Shown: positions 28,051-37,231, counted from the stretch's first letter. The stretch is DNA of 64,000 nt from Phycisphaerae bacterium (GCA_030428945.1 JAUIEC010000009.1:1-64000); one strand, 5' to 3'. Notes: generated by a model from the sequence alone, not told the origin. A program made the numbers and translations.

Positions 28051-28614
28051 TTGCTGCTGGTGATGCTCGCCGCCTCGTCGGGGTGCGTGCTCCGGGTGCG
28101 CCCGCCGGTCGACCCGGCCGCGCCCGTGACGGTCTTCATCGCCGACTACGGCCAGCATGCCAGCCTGATCCTGCCGCGCGGCGCGCGTTCGGCGGCCGAG
28201 TTCGCCTACGGCGAGTGGGGCTGGTTCGCGCTGGGGCGCCAGGGGTGGTACCGGGCGCTGCCGGCGATCGCCGTGCCGACCCCCGGGGCCCTCGGAACCC
28301 GTGACCTGAACGTCCCGCCGAAGCTCGAGCAGATCCGCGCGGTGCTGCCGGTCGAACACCTGCACGCGGTGGTCGTCTCGCGCGAGAAAGCCGAAGCGCT
28401 GCTGGCCCGCTTCGATCTGCACCTGGCGGCCCGCGGGAAGGACGAGGTCTACAACGCCGACCTCGGCCTGCGGTTCGTTCCGTACCCCGTGCCGTACTGC
28501 CTGCTGTGCCAGTGCAACTCGCTGGTGGTCAACTGGCTCCGCGAACTGGACTGCAGCGTCCAGGGCCTCTCGCCCACCGCCCGGTTCGTCGTCGACAACG
28601 GACAGGGAGAGTGA
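28051..28614 (+). CDS. DUF2459-like lipoprotein
   Basis: About 187 residues. A short hydrophobic start (LLLVMLAASSGC) ends in a lipobox. The body VFIADYGQHASLILP then FAYGEWGWFALGRQGWY resembles the DUF2459 pattern (HG-x-H-xLxLP, then EFGWGD-x-xxY), and CLLCQCNSLVVNWLREL is Cys-rich. The start is unclear: TTG 28051 gives a signal without a basic residue. An ATT at 28030, just after an in-frame TGA and 7 bases from GAGG, would give a normal one (IRTPALALLLVM). The TGA stop lies in the GTGAAA repeat shared with the convergent peptidase gene. Confidence 0.6.
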   Translation: MLLVMLAASSGCVLRVRPPVDPAAPVTVFIADYGQHASLILPRGARSAAEFAYGEWGWFALGRQGWYRALPAIAVPTPGALGTRDLNVPPKLEQIRAVLPVEHLHAVVVSREKAEALLARFDLHLAARGKDEVYNADLGLRFVPYPVPYCLLCQCNSLVVNWLRELDCSVQGLSPTARFVVDNGQGE

Positions 28615-28702
28615 AAACGTGAACGGGTGAAAGTGTGAAAGGGGTCGGCCGACACGCGACAGGCCCTCTTTCACCCTTTCACTCCTCCACCTTTTCACTC
28701 TC
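28610..28702. repeat. GTGAAAG-type tandem repeats in inverted orientation between convergent genes
   Basis: Left arm 28611-28651 has GTGAAAACGTGAACGGGTGA, continuing with AAGTGTGAAAGG. Right arm 28669-28702 has TTTCACCCTTTCACTCC and TTTTCACTC. The arms are complementary, so the transcript of either strand can fold into a long hairpin. The stop codons of both flanking genes (TGA 28612-28614 and minus-strand TGA at 28679-28681) come from the repeat. Confidence 0.75.
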
Positions 28703-29944
28703 TAGAGTGAGTGCGGTCTGCAGGGCCGGATCGTGACCCGCGAACCAGTCGGCCATCGTCATCGGGGTGGCGATGTCGGGCTCCAGCGTCAGCGGATCGT
28801 CCGCCAGTTGCGTGAAGTAGTTCGTCGAGTAGACCACCGTCAGCCCGCAGTTCGGCAGGCGGAAGGTCCGCACTTCTCCGAAGTGGTTCGGCTTCTGCCC
28901 GGTCGGTTCGCCGATCAGCGTGCCATCGGTCCAGCGACGGAATTCGAGCGCGTTGTTCAGGGCCGACGAGAACGTGTTCAGCCCGATCAGGCAGAACAGG
29001 CGCCCCTCCGCGTTGATCGGCCGGCGGGCGAGACCCTTCAGCAGCGGCCACGCGACGAGTTGATTGCCGCCGCCGTTGCGCCGCAGATCGAGAATCACCC
29101 GCTCGATCCGCTCGTCGGCCAGCAGTTCGAAGATCTCGTCGGCGAACGTCCGCATCGGCCGGTCCGGATCCTCGCGGCACTTGTTGTAGGCGATGTACAG
29201 GGCGTCGTGCCCGGGCACCCGGGCATAGGAATACAGCCCGCCCGTGTGCTCCTCGCTGAGCATCTTCGGCCGCTGGTGAACCTCCCAGATCGGCGTCAGT
29301 TCGTCGGCCGGGGCGGCGGCCGTGAAGCGGACCGTCCGTCGCCGTTTGCCGCGATCCTCGAGCACCAGGGTGACGGCGTTCGGCGTTTCGGTGACGCCGA
29401 TCGCCGCGAGGATCTCGGGGAACCGGAAGTAGCGGGCCGCCCGCGATTCGAGCAGGTAGTCGTTCTCGTGCGGGATGATCGTGCCGAGTCGCGCGACCAC
29501 GTCGGCGACCGGGATGTCGCCGACGGCCACGATCCGGCTGCCGAGCAGGTCGGTCTGGTGTGGCAGGGTGTGGCTGAGGAAGTACCCGTCGGCGAAGCGC
29601 CAGACGTCGAGCGGGGCGGCCTGCAGCAGCTTGTCGGACTCGTAGACCAGGCGGGTGTGGGCATCGCCGAGTCGCGTGATCAGCCGGGCCATGCCGACCA
29701 TCAGGTCCGCATCGGCGACCTGCGCGACCTGCTGCAGCAGTTCCGCGTGCGCGGCGTCGAACTCCGCCTCGGACGCGTAGCGGAACGGGTCCTTGTGCAG
29801 GCGCTTCAGGTTGGTCACGAGGTAGTCGATGTCCTGGACCCAGCGCCCGTCCCGGCTGAGCGCCGGATGCGGGGCGGGCGTCGGACGCAGGGCACACCCC
29901 GTCAGCAGCAGGGCGACAATCGATAGAACAAACGAGCGTTTCAC
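28679..29944 (-). CDS. S41-family (tail-specific-like) peptidase lipoprotein
   Basis: 421 residues. GTG start 29942-29944 has GGGAG upstream. The signal ends in LLLTGCA, a lipobox. The catalytic region is visible: VILDLRRNGGGNQLVAWPLL, then FCLIGLNTFSSALNNALEF, where the Ser of FSSA sits where S41 enzymes have the nucleophile, then GTLIGEPTGQKPNHFGE. No clear PDZ domain is seen; the N-terminal half (GRWVQDIDYLVTNLKRLH) is the helical region of non-PDZ S41 members. Probably an envelope peptidase. It stands downstream of mutL in the same orientation but 255 bases away. Confidence 0.75.
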   Translation of the reverse strand: MKRSFVLSIVALLLTGCALRPTPAPHPALSRDGRWVQDIDYLVTNLKRLHKDPFRYASEAEFDAAHAELLQQVAQVADADLMVGMARLITRLGDAHTRLVYESDKLLQAAPLDVWRFADGYFLSHTLPHQTDLLGSRIVAVGDIPVADVVARLGTIIPHENDYLLESRAARYFRFPEILAAIGVTETPNAVTLVLEDRGKRRRTVRFTAAAPADELTPIWEVHQRPKMLSEEHTGGLYSYARVPGHDALYIAYNKCREDPDRPMRTFADEIFELLADERIERVILDLRRNGGGNQLVAWPLLKGLARRPINAEGRLFCLIGLNTFSSALNNALEFRRWTDGTLIGEPTGQKPNHFGEVRTFRLPNCGLTVVYSTNYFTQLADDPLTLEPDIATPMTMADWFAGHDPALQTALTLESEKVEE

Positions 29945-30161
29945 GAGCGGCTCCCGGAGAAAGGAACCGACATGATGGCGTCAGATCCGGTCGGACTCAA
30001 GGCAGGGGCGGGTAGGCTGCTCAGGAAGACACCGCTCAAGCGCTCAAAGGCAGTGGCGCCAGGTTCGGCGTAGGACGCGTGGGCGGCGCTCGGCACTGCC
30101 AAGATCGCCGTGGCACACCTCCGGCCTGTGCCGTGTTTACGGTCCCGTGTTCGCCGTGTCT

Positions 30162-30193
30162 CCTGTTCCCTGTTCCCTGTTCCCTGTTCCCTC
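30162..30193. repeat. TGTTCCC (reverse of GGGAACA) heptamer tract
   Basis: Four perfect copies of TGTTCCC lie between the mutL 3' end (30200) and the S41 gene. Read on the minus strand this is GGGAACA, the same unit seen at 16.8, 55.7, 59.0 and 61.6 kb. There is no ACTTGCTT partner here. The 255-base gap to 29944 otherwise shows nothing recognisable. Confidence 0.85.
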
Positions 30194-30199
30194 GCCGCG

Positions 30200-32029
30200 T
30201 CAGCGGCGCTTGAACTGCCGCTCCAGGTCGGCCAGCGTCAGGTGCAGGGTCGTCGGTCGGCCGTGCGGGCAGTGGCTGCTGCGCTCGGCCATCAGGCGCA
30301 GTTCGAGCAGGGCGGTGACTTCGTCGGGCGTCAGCGGGTCGCCGAACTTGACGGCCGCCTTGCAGGCCATCATGTCGAGCAGCTCGTGCAGGACGGTCTC
30401 GGCGTCGTAGCGCTGGCCGACTTCCACCAGTCGATCCAGCAGGTCGGTGACGAATTTCGCCCGGTCGACCTTGCCCAGCAGCGTCGGGAACGCGTGCAGC
30501 GTGACGCTCTGCGGGCCGCCGGCGGTCAGTTCGATCCCCAGCCGGCTCAGCAGGTCGGCGTGCTGTTCGAGGGCCGCGATCCGGTCCGGGGCGACGCTGA
30601 CGCTCTCGGCCAGCAGCAGGCGCTGGCTCTCCAGCGGTGCGCTCGTCAGGCGGGCCCGGAACTGCTCGTACAGGATCCGCTCGTGCAGGGCGTGCTGGTC
30701 GATCAGCATCACCCCGTCCTCGGTCTCGGCCACGATGTACCTGTTGTGCACCTGCAGCGCCCGGATGACCGGTTTGCCGAGGGCCGCCTCGTGTGAAGGC
30801 TCGGGCGCGGCGGTGCTGGTGGGCGGCGGCGACGCGCCGGTCGGGGCCGTCGGGGCGTGCTGCACGCGGTCGCTGCGCGGCGCGGCGTGCTCGTCTCCGC
30901 CGACGCGGATCGGCGCGGTCGGCGCGAGCCGTGGCTGGTACGTGCGCGGGGCGCTCTGGAGGAAGTCCGTCAGGGCTTCGCGGACGCGCTCCTGGTCGGC
31001 CTCGCGTGTCGTGTGCTGCGTGCGCAGGTTGTGATCGAGGTTGGTGCTGAGGAACTTCTCGCGCAGCGTCGCCAGAACATGACTGTGAACCTGGTTGCTG
31101 TCCTGCCAGCGGACCTCGATCTTGGTCGGGTGCACGTTGACGTCCAGTTGCCCGGGATCGACGGTCAGGAACAGGAACACGACCGGGTAGCGCGACGGAT
31201 CGATCAGGCTCCGGTAGGCACTCTTGACCGCGTGGCCGATGAACCGGTCGCGGACGTACCGCCCGTTGACGAACACGTACTCCCACTTGCTTGAACTGCG
31301 CGACTGGGCCGGCGGGGCCACCAGTCCCTCGACCCGCAGGCCGCGGCCCTCGCGCCGCACCGGCAGCAGGCTCTCGGCCATCTCGGGCCCGTAGAAGTCG
31401 CCGATCCGCTGGCGGGGGCTGTCGGTCGCCGGCAGGTTGTGCAGCCTGCGCTTCTCGGTCGTCAGCGTGAAACTGACTTCCGGGTGGGCCAGGGCGATCC
31501 GGGCAAGCTGCTCGGTGATGTGGCTCGTCTCGGTCTGGTTGGTCTTCAGGAACTTGCGGCGGGCCGGCACGTTGAAGAACAGGTCCCGAACGGCCACGCG
31601 GGTGCCGACCGTGGCCTGGTCGGGGACGATCCGTCCGATCTGCCCGCCGTCGATCTTCAGCGTGTGCGCCAGGTCGCTCTCGGCTGTCCGCGTCGTGATC
31701 TCCAGGCGGCTGACCGACCCGATGCTGGGCAGCGCTTCGCCGCGGAACCCCATCGTGTGAATGCTGAACAGGTCCTCGTCGCTGGCGATCTTGCTGGTCG
31801 CGTGCGGCTGCACGCACAGGGCCAGGTCCTCGGAGGTCATGCCGCAGCCGTCGTCGGTTACCTGGATCAGGGCCCGGCCGCCGTCGTGAATCAGCAGGTC
31901 GACCCGCGTCGCCCCCGCGTCCAGGGCATTCTCGACCAGTTCCTTGACCACGCTGGCCGGACGTTCGATGCACTCCCCGGCCGCGATCCGGTTGACCAGG
32001 TCGGTCGGCAGTACGTTGATCTTCGGCAC
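30200..32029 (-). CDS. mutL: DNA mismatch repair protein MutL (endonuclease type)
   Basis: MutL couples mismatch recognition to strand removal. The 609 residues have the GHKL ATPase domain (ELVENALDAGATRV, TDDGCGM, TMGFRGEALPSI), the transducer domain, a Pro/Ala/Thr linker, and a dimerisation domain with the metal-dependent nuclease motif DQHALHERILYE (DQHAX2EX4E) near residue 440. ACKAAVKFGD and CPHGRPT are also present. It should therefore nick DNA itself, as in bacteria without MutH. Start is GTG 32027-32029 with AAGGAG upstream. No mutS is in the window. Confidence 0.95.
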   Translation of the reverse strand: MPKINVLPTDLVNRIAAGECIERPASVVKELVENALDAGATRVDLLIHDGGRALIQVTDDGCGMTSEDLALCVQPHATSKIASDEDLFSIHTMGFRGEALPSIGSVSRLEITTRTAESDLAHTLKIDGGQIGRIVPDQATVGTRVAVRDLFFNVPARRKFLKTNQTETSHITEQLARIALAHPEVSFTLTTEKRRLHNLPATDSPRQRIGDFYGPEMAESLLPVRREGRGLRVEGLVAPPAQSRSSSKWEYVFVNGRYVRDRFIGHAVKSAYRSLIDPSRYPVVFLFLTVDPGQLDVNVHPTKIEVRWQDSNQVHSHVLATLREKFLSTNLDHNLRTQHTTREADQERVREALTDFLQSAPRTYQPRLAPTAPIRVGGDEHAAPRSDRVQHAPTAPTGASPPPTSTAAPEPSHEAALGKPVIRALQVHNRYIVAETEDGVMLIDQHALHERILYEQFRARLTSAPLESQRLLLAESVSVAPDRIAALEQHADLLSRLGIELTAGGPQSVTLHAFPTLLGKVDRAKFVTDLLDRLVEVGQRYDAETVLHELLDMMACKAAVKFGDPLTPDEVTALLELRLMAERSSHCPHGRPTTLHLTLADLERQFKRR

Positions 32030-32131
32030 GGGCTCTCCTTCGCTTTGCCGGAGTATAAGCTACAATCGACGATCCGCCCCACGACGCGCGGCGGGGCGAT
32101 GACGACGATTCACACCAGACGGGAGCAGACC

Positions 32132-33502
32132 GTGGACAAACCGATCGCCTACCTGCGGGACCAGAACAGCAGCCACCTCGACTGGCTGATCGAACTCTGC
32201 CGCATCCCCAGCGTCAGCACCAAGAGCGAGCACGCCGGCGACGTCCGCCGCTCCGTCGAGTGGACCCTCGAGAAATGCCGCGCCGCCGGACTCCAGGCCG
32301 AGATCCACGAGACCGGCGGCCACCCGCTGGTCTACGCCGAGTGGTGCCAGGCCGGGCCCGACAAGCCGACCTACCTGGCCTACGGGCACGTCGATGTCCA
32401 GCCGACCGGCGACCTGAGCCTCTGGGATGCCGATCCGTTCGAGCCGACCGTCAGGGACGAGTGGCTCGTCGCCCGCGGCGCGGCCGACGACAAGGGGCAG
32501 GTGCTGCTCTACATCCGGGCCGCCCAGGCCTGGCTGCAGAGCGAAGGTCGCCTGCCGATCAACCTGAAACTGCTGATCGAGGCCGAAGAGGAAATCGGAT
32601 CGCCGAACCTCGAACCGTTCATCCGCAAGCACGCCGACCTGCTGGCCTGCGACGGCGTGCTGATCTCCGACACCGGCCTGGCCCGCGACGGCCAGCCCGC
32701 GATCACCCGCGGCACCCGCGGCATGGTCTACAAGGAGGTCTTCCTCAAGGGCCCCAGCCACGACCTGCACAGCGGGCAGTTCGGCGGGGCCGTCGTCAAC
32801 CCGGCCACCGCCCTGGCCGAGATGATCGCCGGCCTGCACGACGCCGACGGACGGGTGACGATCCCCGGCTTCTACGAGGCGGCCGACGTCCCGACGCAAC
32901 AGGATCGCGAGCAGATCGCCGCGCTCGGCATCACCGACGCCGACCTGGCCGCCAACGTCGGCATGAAGCAACTGGCTGAGGGGGAGGGCGGCTACACTCC
33001 GCACGAGATGCGCAGCGTTCGCCCGGTGCTGGACGTCAACGGCATCACGGCCGGGTTCCAGGGCGAAGGCGCCAACACGATCATCCCCGCCCGGGCCAGC
33101 GCCAAGATCAGCATGCGGCTGGTCCCCGGCCAGGACGGGCCGGCGATGAGCGCCGCGTTCGACGAGCGGATCCGTCAGCTCTGTCCGCCGCAGCTCGAGA
33201 TGAAGATCGAAACCCACGGCTCGGCCGCCAACGCCTACGTCACGCCGGCCGATCACCCGGCCCTGCTGGCCGCCACGGAAGCGCTGCAGGCCGCGTTCGA
33301 CCAGCAGCCGGTGTACCTCCGCGAGGGTGGCTCGCTGCCGATCCTGGCGATGTTCCGCGAGGTGCTGAAGGCCGAGTGCATTCTGCTCGGTTTCGCCAGC
33401 CCGACCTGCAACGCGCACGGCCCGAACGAGCGGGTCCGCCTGCCGGACCTGGATCGCGGGGCCGAGACGGTCACGCGGCTGCTGGGGCTGCTGGGGAACT
33501 GA
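32132..33502 (+). CDS. M20-family dipeptidase
   Basis: 456 residues from GTG 32132, with GGGAG 6 bases upstream; an in-frame ATG at 32099 is possible but has no such site. The zinc ligands of M20 dipeptidases are visible: YGHVDVQP, GAADDKGQV, EAEEEIGSPN, SDTGLARDG and the C-terminal CNAHGPNERV. The FLKGPSHDLHSGQFGGAV segment is typical of the carnosinase-like/ArgE-DapE subgroup. Cytoplasmic, no signal peptide. It is divergent from mutL across about 100 bases. Confidence 0.9.
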   Translation: MDKPIAYLRDQNSSHLDWLIELCRIPSVSTKSEHAGDVRRSVEWTLEKCRAAGLQAEIHETGGHPLVYAEWCQAGPDKPTYLAYGHVDVQPTGDLSLWDADPFEPTVRDEWLVARGAADDKGQVLLYIRAAQAWLQSEGRLPINLKLLIEAEEEIGSPNLEPFIRKHADLLACDGVLISDTGLARDGQPAITRGTRGMVYKEVFLKGPSHDLHSGQFGGAVVNPATALAEMIAGLHDADGRVTIPGFYEAADVPTQQDREQIAALGITDADLAANVGMKQLAEGEGGYTPHEMRSVRPVLDVNGITAGFQGEGANTIIPARASAKISMRLVPGQDGPAMSAAFDERIRQLCPPQLEMKIETHGSAANAYVTPADHPALLAATEALQAAFDQQPVYLREGGSLPILAMFREVLKAECILLGFASPTCNAHGPNERVRLPDLDRGAETVTRLLGLLGN

Positions 33503-33693
33503 GTCCGGGCGGCGGGTTGTGGATTCCGGAACGCGGGCGGGGACGCCGGTGTCACACCGGGACTTCGCGCCCGCGAAACCTGCGGTTTTTCCCTCGCGCC
33601 CGGGTCCGTTGACCGGCTCCCTTGCGTCGCTCGCTCGTCCGAGTACCATGACGCCCTCTGGGTTTCCGCGGCGCCCTCAGCGAGAACAAACCG

Positions 33694-33924
33694 GTGAACG
33701 TCCCCGACTACTGGTGGCCGTATCTCTATCAGTATGGCGTCGGCCTGGTCATTTTCATGATCGGGATGGTCATGATCCTGCGCTACCGGAGCTGCAACCT
33801 CGAGCGGCAGAGTGACCGCTTCTGGTTCGGCGTGCTGGTCTTCGGGTTCATCTGGTACGCCGGCATTCACTTCCTGTGGTACATGGCCGCCCTGTACATC
33901 ATGCCGGCCGGAGGTGCCGGATGA
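33694..33924 (+). CDS. Small two-helix membrane protein coupled to an SSS symporter
   Basis: 76 residues from GTG 33694, with two hydrophobic segments (YGVGLVIFMIGMVMIL and WFGVLVFGFIWYAGIHFLWY). Its stop overlaps the start of the symporter gene (ATGA), so the two are coupled and probably act together. Some SSS transporters have a small second subunit; this may be one, but I cannot assign a family. Read-through of transcription from upstream is possible, though a weak hairpin with a T run lies near 33571-33590. Confidence 0.65.
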   Translation: MNVPDYWWPYLYQYGVGLVIFMIGMVMILRYRSCNLERQSDRFWFGVLVFGFIWYAGIHFLWYMAALYIMPAGGAG

Positions 33925-35903
33925 TCGCGCTGCTCGCCCAGGACGCGGCCGCGCCGCAGACCTACGGCACGACGCTCGACTACATCGTGATTGTCGGCTA
34001 CCTGCTGCTGATACTCGGCTTCGGGAGTTTCTTCGGCCGCTACGCCAGGAGCACGAAGGACTTCTTCTTTTCGGGCGCCAAGTTCAGTTGGTGGCTGATC
34101 GGCATGAGCATGGTCGCCACCGGGGTCGGCTCGCATTCGTTCCTGAAGTACGCCGAGAAGGGCTTTGACTTCGGCATGTCGAGCGGCATGTCGTACATGA
34201 ACGACTGGTTCTTCATTCCGTTCTTCATGTTCGGCTGGCTGCCGATCATCTACCTCTCGCGGGTCCGCTCGATTCCCGAGTACTTCGAACGCCGCTTCAA
34301 CACGGTCGCCCGGTTCCTCGCGGTGATCGTGATCCTCGAGTACATGGTCGGCTACATCGGCTACAACCTGTTCACGCTGGGCACGGCGGCCCACCAGGTG
34401 CTGGGGATCGAGGTCAGCACGGCGATCATCCTGATCTCGGTCATCTCCGGTATCTACATCACGGCCGGCGGGCAGACCGCGGTGATCTTCACCGACCTGC
34501 TGCAGGGCTTCATGCTGCTGTTCGCGGGCATGCTGCTGCTGTACCTCGGGCTCGACTACCTGGCCTTCGACGGCGCGTTCACGATCGGGCTGAAGAACCT
34601 CTGGACGAACCTGTCGTTGTCCGAGCGGCTGCCGTTCGCGGGATTCAACGAGCCGCAGAACTTCAACTTCGTCGGCGTCTTCTGGCAGGACGGCATCGCC
34701 GGGTCGATCACCTTCCTGTTCATCAGCCAGGGCCTGATCATGCGGTTCCTGGCCGCCAAGAGCGTCAACGAAGGCCGCAAGGCGATCCTGTTCAACACCG
34801 TCTTCATCCTGCCGCTGAGCATGATCGTGGTCGGCAACGCCGGCTGGCTCGGCAACGCGATGGTCGACATGGGCGTCCTCGACCGGCCCGAGAACGGACG
34901 CGACATCTTCGTCGAGGTCGCCACCCTGGTCTGCGTGCCCGGCGTCTTCGGCTTCATCCTCGCCGCGCTCTCGGCCGCGCTGATGTCGACGATCGACACG
35001 CTGACCAACGCGACGGCCGCGCTGTTCATCTACGACGTTTACCAGCCGTACGTGAAGAAGAACGCCCCGGACCGGCACTACATGACCGCGGCCCGCTGGG
35101 CCTCGGCGATCACGGCGGTGGTCGCGATGGGGATCGGCCTGTGGTTCGCCACCCAGGGCAAGGACATGTACAAGCTGCACGGCCAGTTCCAGGCGTTCGT
35201 CACGCCGCCGATCGTCGCGGCCGTCTTCCTGGGCGCGTTCTGGAGCCGCTACACGTCGGCCGGCGCGGTGGCGTCGCTGGCGGGCGGGGTGGCGGCGATC
35301 GCGTTGTCGAAGCAGTTCCCGGTGCTGGTCGCGCCGTTCGCGCACGGCGTCGAGCCGGATGCCTTCGGACAGTACAACTACATGACCGCGTTCTTCGGCC
35401 TGTTCGCCTCGGCCCTGTTCGGGGTCGTCGTCTCGCTGTTCACGACGCCGAAGAGCAAGGACGAACTGGCCGGCCTGTGGATCGGTTCGATTGACTGGGG
35501 TCGTCGCCGCTTCAAGGGCGCCGAGCCGAACTACGAGGTCGGGCAGAAGGTTCACGGGCATCTCAGCATGACCGACGACGGCACGACGCCGTCGACCCGG
35601 GCGCTGACCTGCGAGGACCACCACGCCGGACGCTTCCCGGAGCCCGACACGATCGCGCCGCAGATGATGCCCGAGTACCCGATCGTCCGCGTTTCCGAGG
35701 AGGACATGCAGCGGATGAAGGCCCACCCCGGCGACCTGCTGTACGTCTGCGACCGCCGCTGGTGGCTCGGCGGGCTCCGCTCGATGCACTGCCGCGCCGG
35801 CGAGGCCCACAACCAGCCCGGCCAGGTCTGGGTCAACGCCGAGGCCGCCGACCTTGGCAACCTGCTCTCCAACCGGCCCGTCGTGGTCGAGAAGTTCTTC
35901 TGA
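33921..35903 (+). CDS. Sodium:solute symporter (SSS family)
   Basis: 660 residues from ATG 33921, with GGAGG upstream. About 13 membrane helices are visible. LDYIVIVGYLLLILGFGSFF and GAKFSWWLIGMSMVATGVGS mark helices 1-2, and FGFILAALSAALMSTIDTLT the conserved helix 8 region with the sodium-site Ser/Thr residues. After the last helix (SALFGVVVSLF) about 150 soluble residues follow, which is longer than usual. The substrate cannot be told; sugar or carboxylate are both possible. It follows directly on the small membrane protein. Confidence 0.88.
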   Translation: MIALLAQDAAAPQTYGTTLDYIVIVGYLLLILGFGSFFGRYARSTKDFFFSGAKFSWWLIGMSMVATGVGSHSFLKYAEKGFDFGMSSGMSYMNDWFFIPFFMFGWLPIIYLSRVRSIPEYFERRFNTVARFLAVIVILEYMVGYIGYNLFTLGTAAHQVLGIEVSTAIILISVISGIYITAGGQTAVIFTDLLQGFMLLFAGMLLLYLGLDYLAFDGAFTIGLKNLWTNLSLSERLPFAGFNEPQNFNFVGVFWQDGIAGSITFLFISQGLIMRFLAAKSVNEGRKAILFNTVFILPLSMIVVGNAGWLGNAMVDMGVLDRPENGRDIFVEVATLVCVPGVFGFILAALSAALMSTIDTLTNATAALFIYDVYQPYVKKNAPDRHYMTAARWASAITAVVAMGIGLWFATQGKDMYKLHGQFQAFVTPPIVAAVFLGAFWSRYTSAGAVASLAGGVAAIALSKQFPVLVAPFAHGVEPDAFGQYNYMTAFFGLFASALFGVVVSLFTTPKSKDELAGLWIGSIDWGRRRFKGAEPNYEVGQKVHGHLSMTDDGTTPSTRALTCEDHHAGRFPEPDTIAPQMMPEYPIVRVSEEDMQRMKAHPGDLLYVCDRRWWLGGLRSMHCRAGEAHNQPGQVWVNAEAADLGNLLSNRPVVVEKFF

Positions 35904-36055
35904 GGAAAGGGAGCGAGGGAGCAAGGGAGCGAGGGAGCAAGAGGGCGAGGGTGCCCCTTTCTTGAGTGAACGCCGCGTGCCCATCCTCGAGCGAGCGAAG
36001 CGAGTGGAAGGGTGGGGGGCTGGCTCGCTTGCGGCCTCTCGCTGGTGCCGGCCGC
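35904..36055. repeat. GGGAGCRA octamer tract and CTCGCTTCGCTCG-like palindrome
   Basis: Five copies of GGGAGCGA/GGGAGCAA run from 35909 directly after the symporter stop. At 35982-36006 is CTCGAGCGAGCGAAGCGAG, an imperfect palindrome of the REP type. The segment lies between convergent genes, and nothing coding is seen. Confidence 0.7.
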
Positions 36056-37231
36056 CTACGACCGCGTCTTGACGCTCACGCTGACGACCCGGCCGCGGCG
36101 GACCTTGAACGTCCCGATCAGTTCCGTTCCGTTCGGCCGCGTGCAGACGATCTGGTAGTTTCCGGGGCGGTTGCGCAGGCTCCACTTGCCGTACTTCTTG
36201 TAGTCGCGAATCGCTTCGTGCAGCAGCGCCGGCGGAAGCCAGTCGTCTTCGTGGCTTTTCAGCTTCGCCTGAGCGCCGGCCTTGACCAGCGCCGCGAAGG
36301 AGTTGAACTTCTGCCGCTGGCTGAACGCCCGGGCGTAGAAGCTCGTGAACTTCGCGACGGTCGCCTCGGCGTACTTGTCCGCGGTCGGGTCCGGGCGCAT
36401 CGTCGTCCAGTACTGCTTCCACTGAGCCTCGAAGGCCCTGTTGCTGTTCCGCCCGAAGACCGTGTCCCACGCGTTGTGCGGCAGGCTGCCCTTCGAAATC
36501 TCTCGGATGTACCGGTTCAGGTGCTCCTGGTATTTGCCGTCGCGGCCGTGTGCCAGGAAGTAGATCATCGACCAGGCCTGGTCGTAGTTGACGATGCTCA
36601 GCTCCGCGTTCCACGAGCCGTGCGAGAGCTTCTGCATCTCGTCGATCGAGACGGTGTGCCCGTCCGCGATCCACTTCTGCAGCCGCGCCAGGCGCTCGGG
36701 CGGAATCACTCCGGTGACATAGCCGTCACCGGTAAAGACGCTGTCGCCGAAGTACTCGGCCATCCCCTCGTTGACCCAGACCGGGAACGCGCCGCCGATC
36801 ACGGCGTGCGCGAACTGGTGGAACCCCTCGTGCTGCATCAACTGCCAGGTGCCGGGGTGCCCCTCCGGGCCGGCGACCATCATCAACTGCTTGCCGTCGA
36901 ACAGCCCGCCGCTGCCCTGGATCCCGCCGGCCGCGTAGTAGGCCTCGCGACTCGAAAACAGGTAGAACGGCAGTCGTTTGCTGATCTTTCCGGCGTAGCC
37001 CCGGGTCCGCTCGTAGTAGGCCTCGGCCATCCGCTCGATCCGCAGTTGCGCCTCGGCCGCCCGCTGGCGGCTCAGATCGGTATAGATGTCGTAGTACTTG
37101 CTGCGGTACTTCTTCAGCTTCGCGCCCGGTTGTCCCGCCCGCTGGGCATCCGCGCCGCCGACCAGCAGCAGGCCCGCCGCCAGCACCAGGGCCCAGAGAC
37201 GTACCCGGGTGGCTTTCGCGATGGTTCGCAT
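36056..37231 (-). CDS. Exported MA-type (gluzincin) metallopeptidase
   Basis: 391 residues from ATG 37229-37231, with GAGG upstream; an ATG nine codons earlier is less likely. A signal peptide (VRLWALVLAAGLLLVGGADA) is present. The zinc site is clear: QLMQHEGFHQFAHAV has HEXXH, and VNEGMAEYFGDSV supplies the third ligand Glu. The layout resembles the DUF1570/peptidase MA group, which is abundant in planctomycetes. Substrate unknown; probably periplasmic or secreted. Its 5' end lies close to the mazG-like gene on the same strand (34 bases). Confidence 0.75.
   Translation of the reverse strand: MRTIAKATRVRLWALVLAAGLLLVGGADAQRAGQPGAKLKKYRSKYYDIYTDLSRQRAAEAQLRIERMAEAYYERTRGYAGKISKRLPFYLFSSREAYYAAGGIQGSGGLFDGKQLMMVAGPEGHPGTWQLMQHEGFHQFAHAVIGGAFPVWVNEGMAEYFGDSVFTGDGYVTGVIPPERLARLQKWIADGHTVSIDEMQKLSHGSWNAELSIVNYDQAWSMIYFLAHGRDGKYQEHLNRYIREISKGSLPHNAWDTVFGRNSNRAFEAQWKQYWTTMRPDPTADKYAEATVAKFTSFYARAFSQRQKFNSFAALVKAGAQAKLKSHEDDWLPPALLHEAIRDYKKYGKWSLRNRPGNYQIVCTRPNGTELIGTFKVRRGRVVSVSVKTRS

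Noticed and set aside
30036..30199. A C-terminal extension or second gene after mutL
   Set aside because: The open frame there is out of phase with mutL and consists partly of the TGTTCCC repeat; no start or motif is present.
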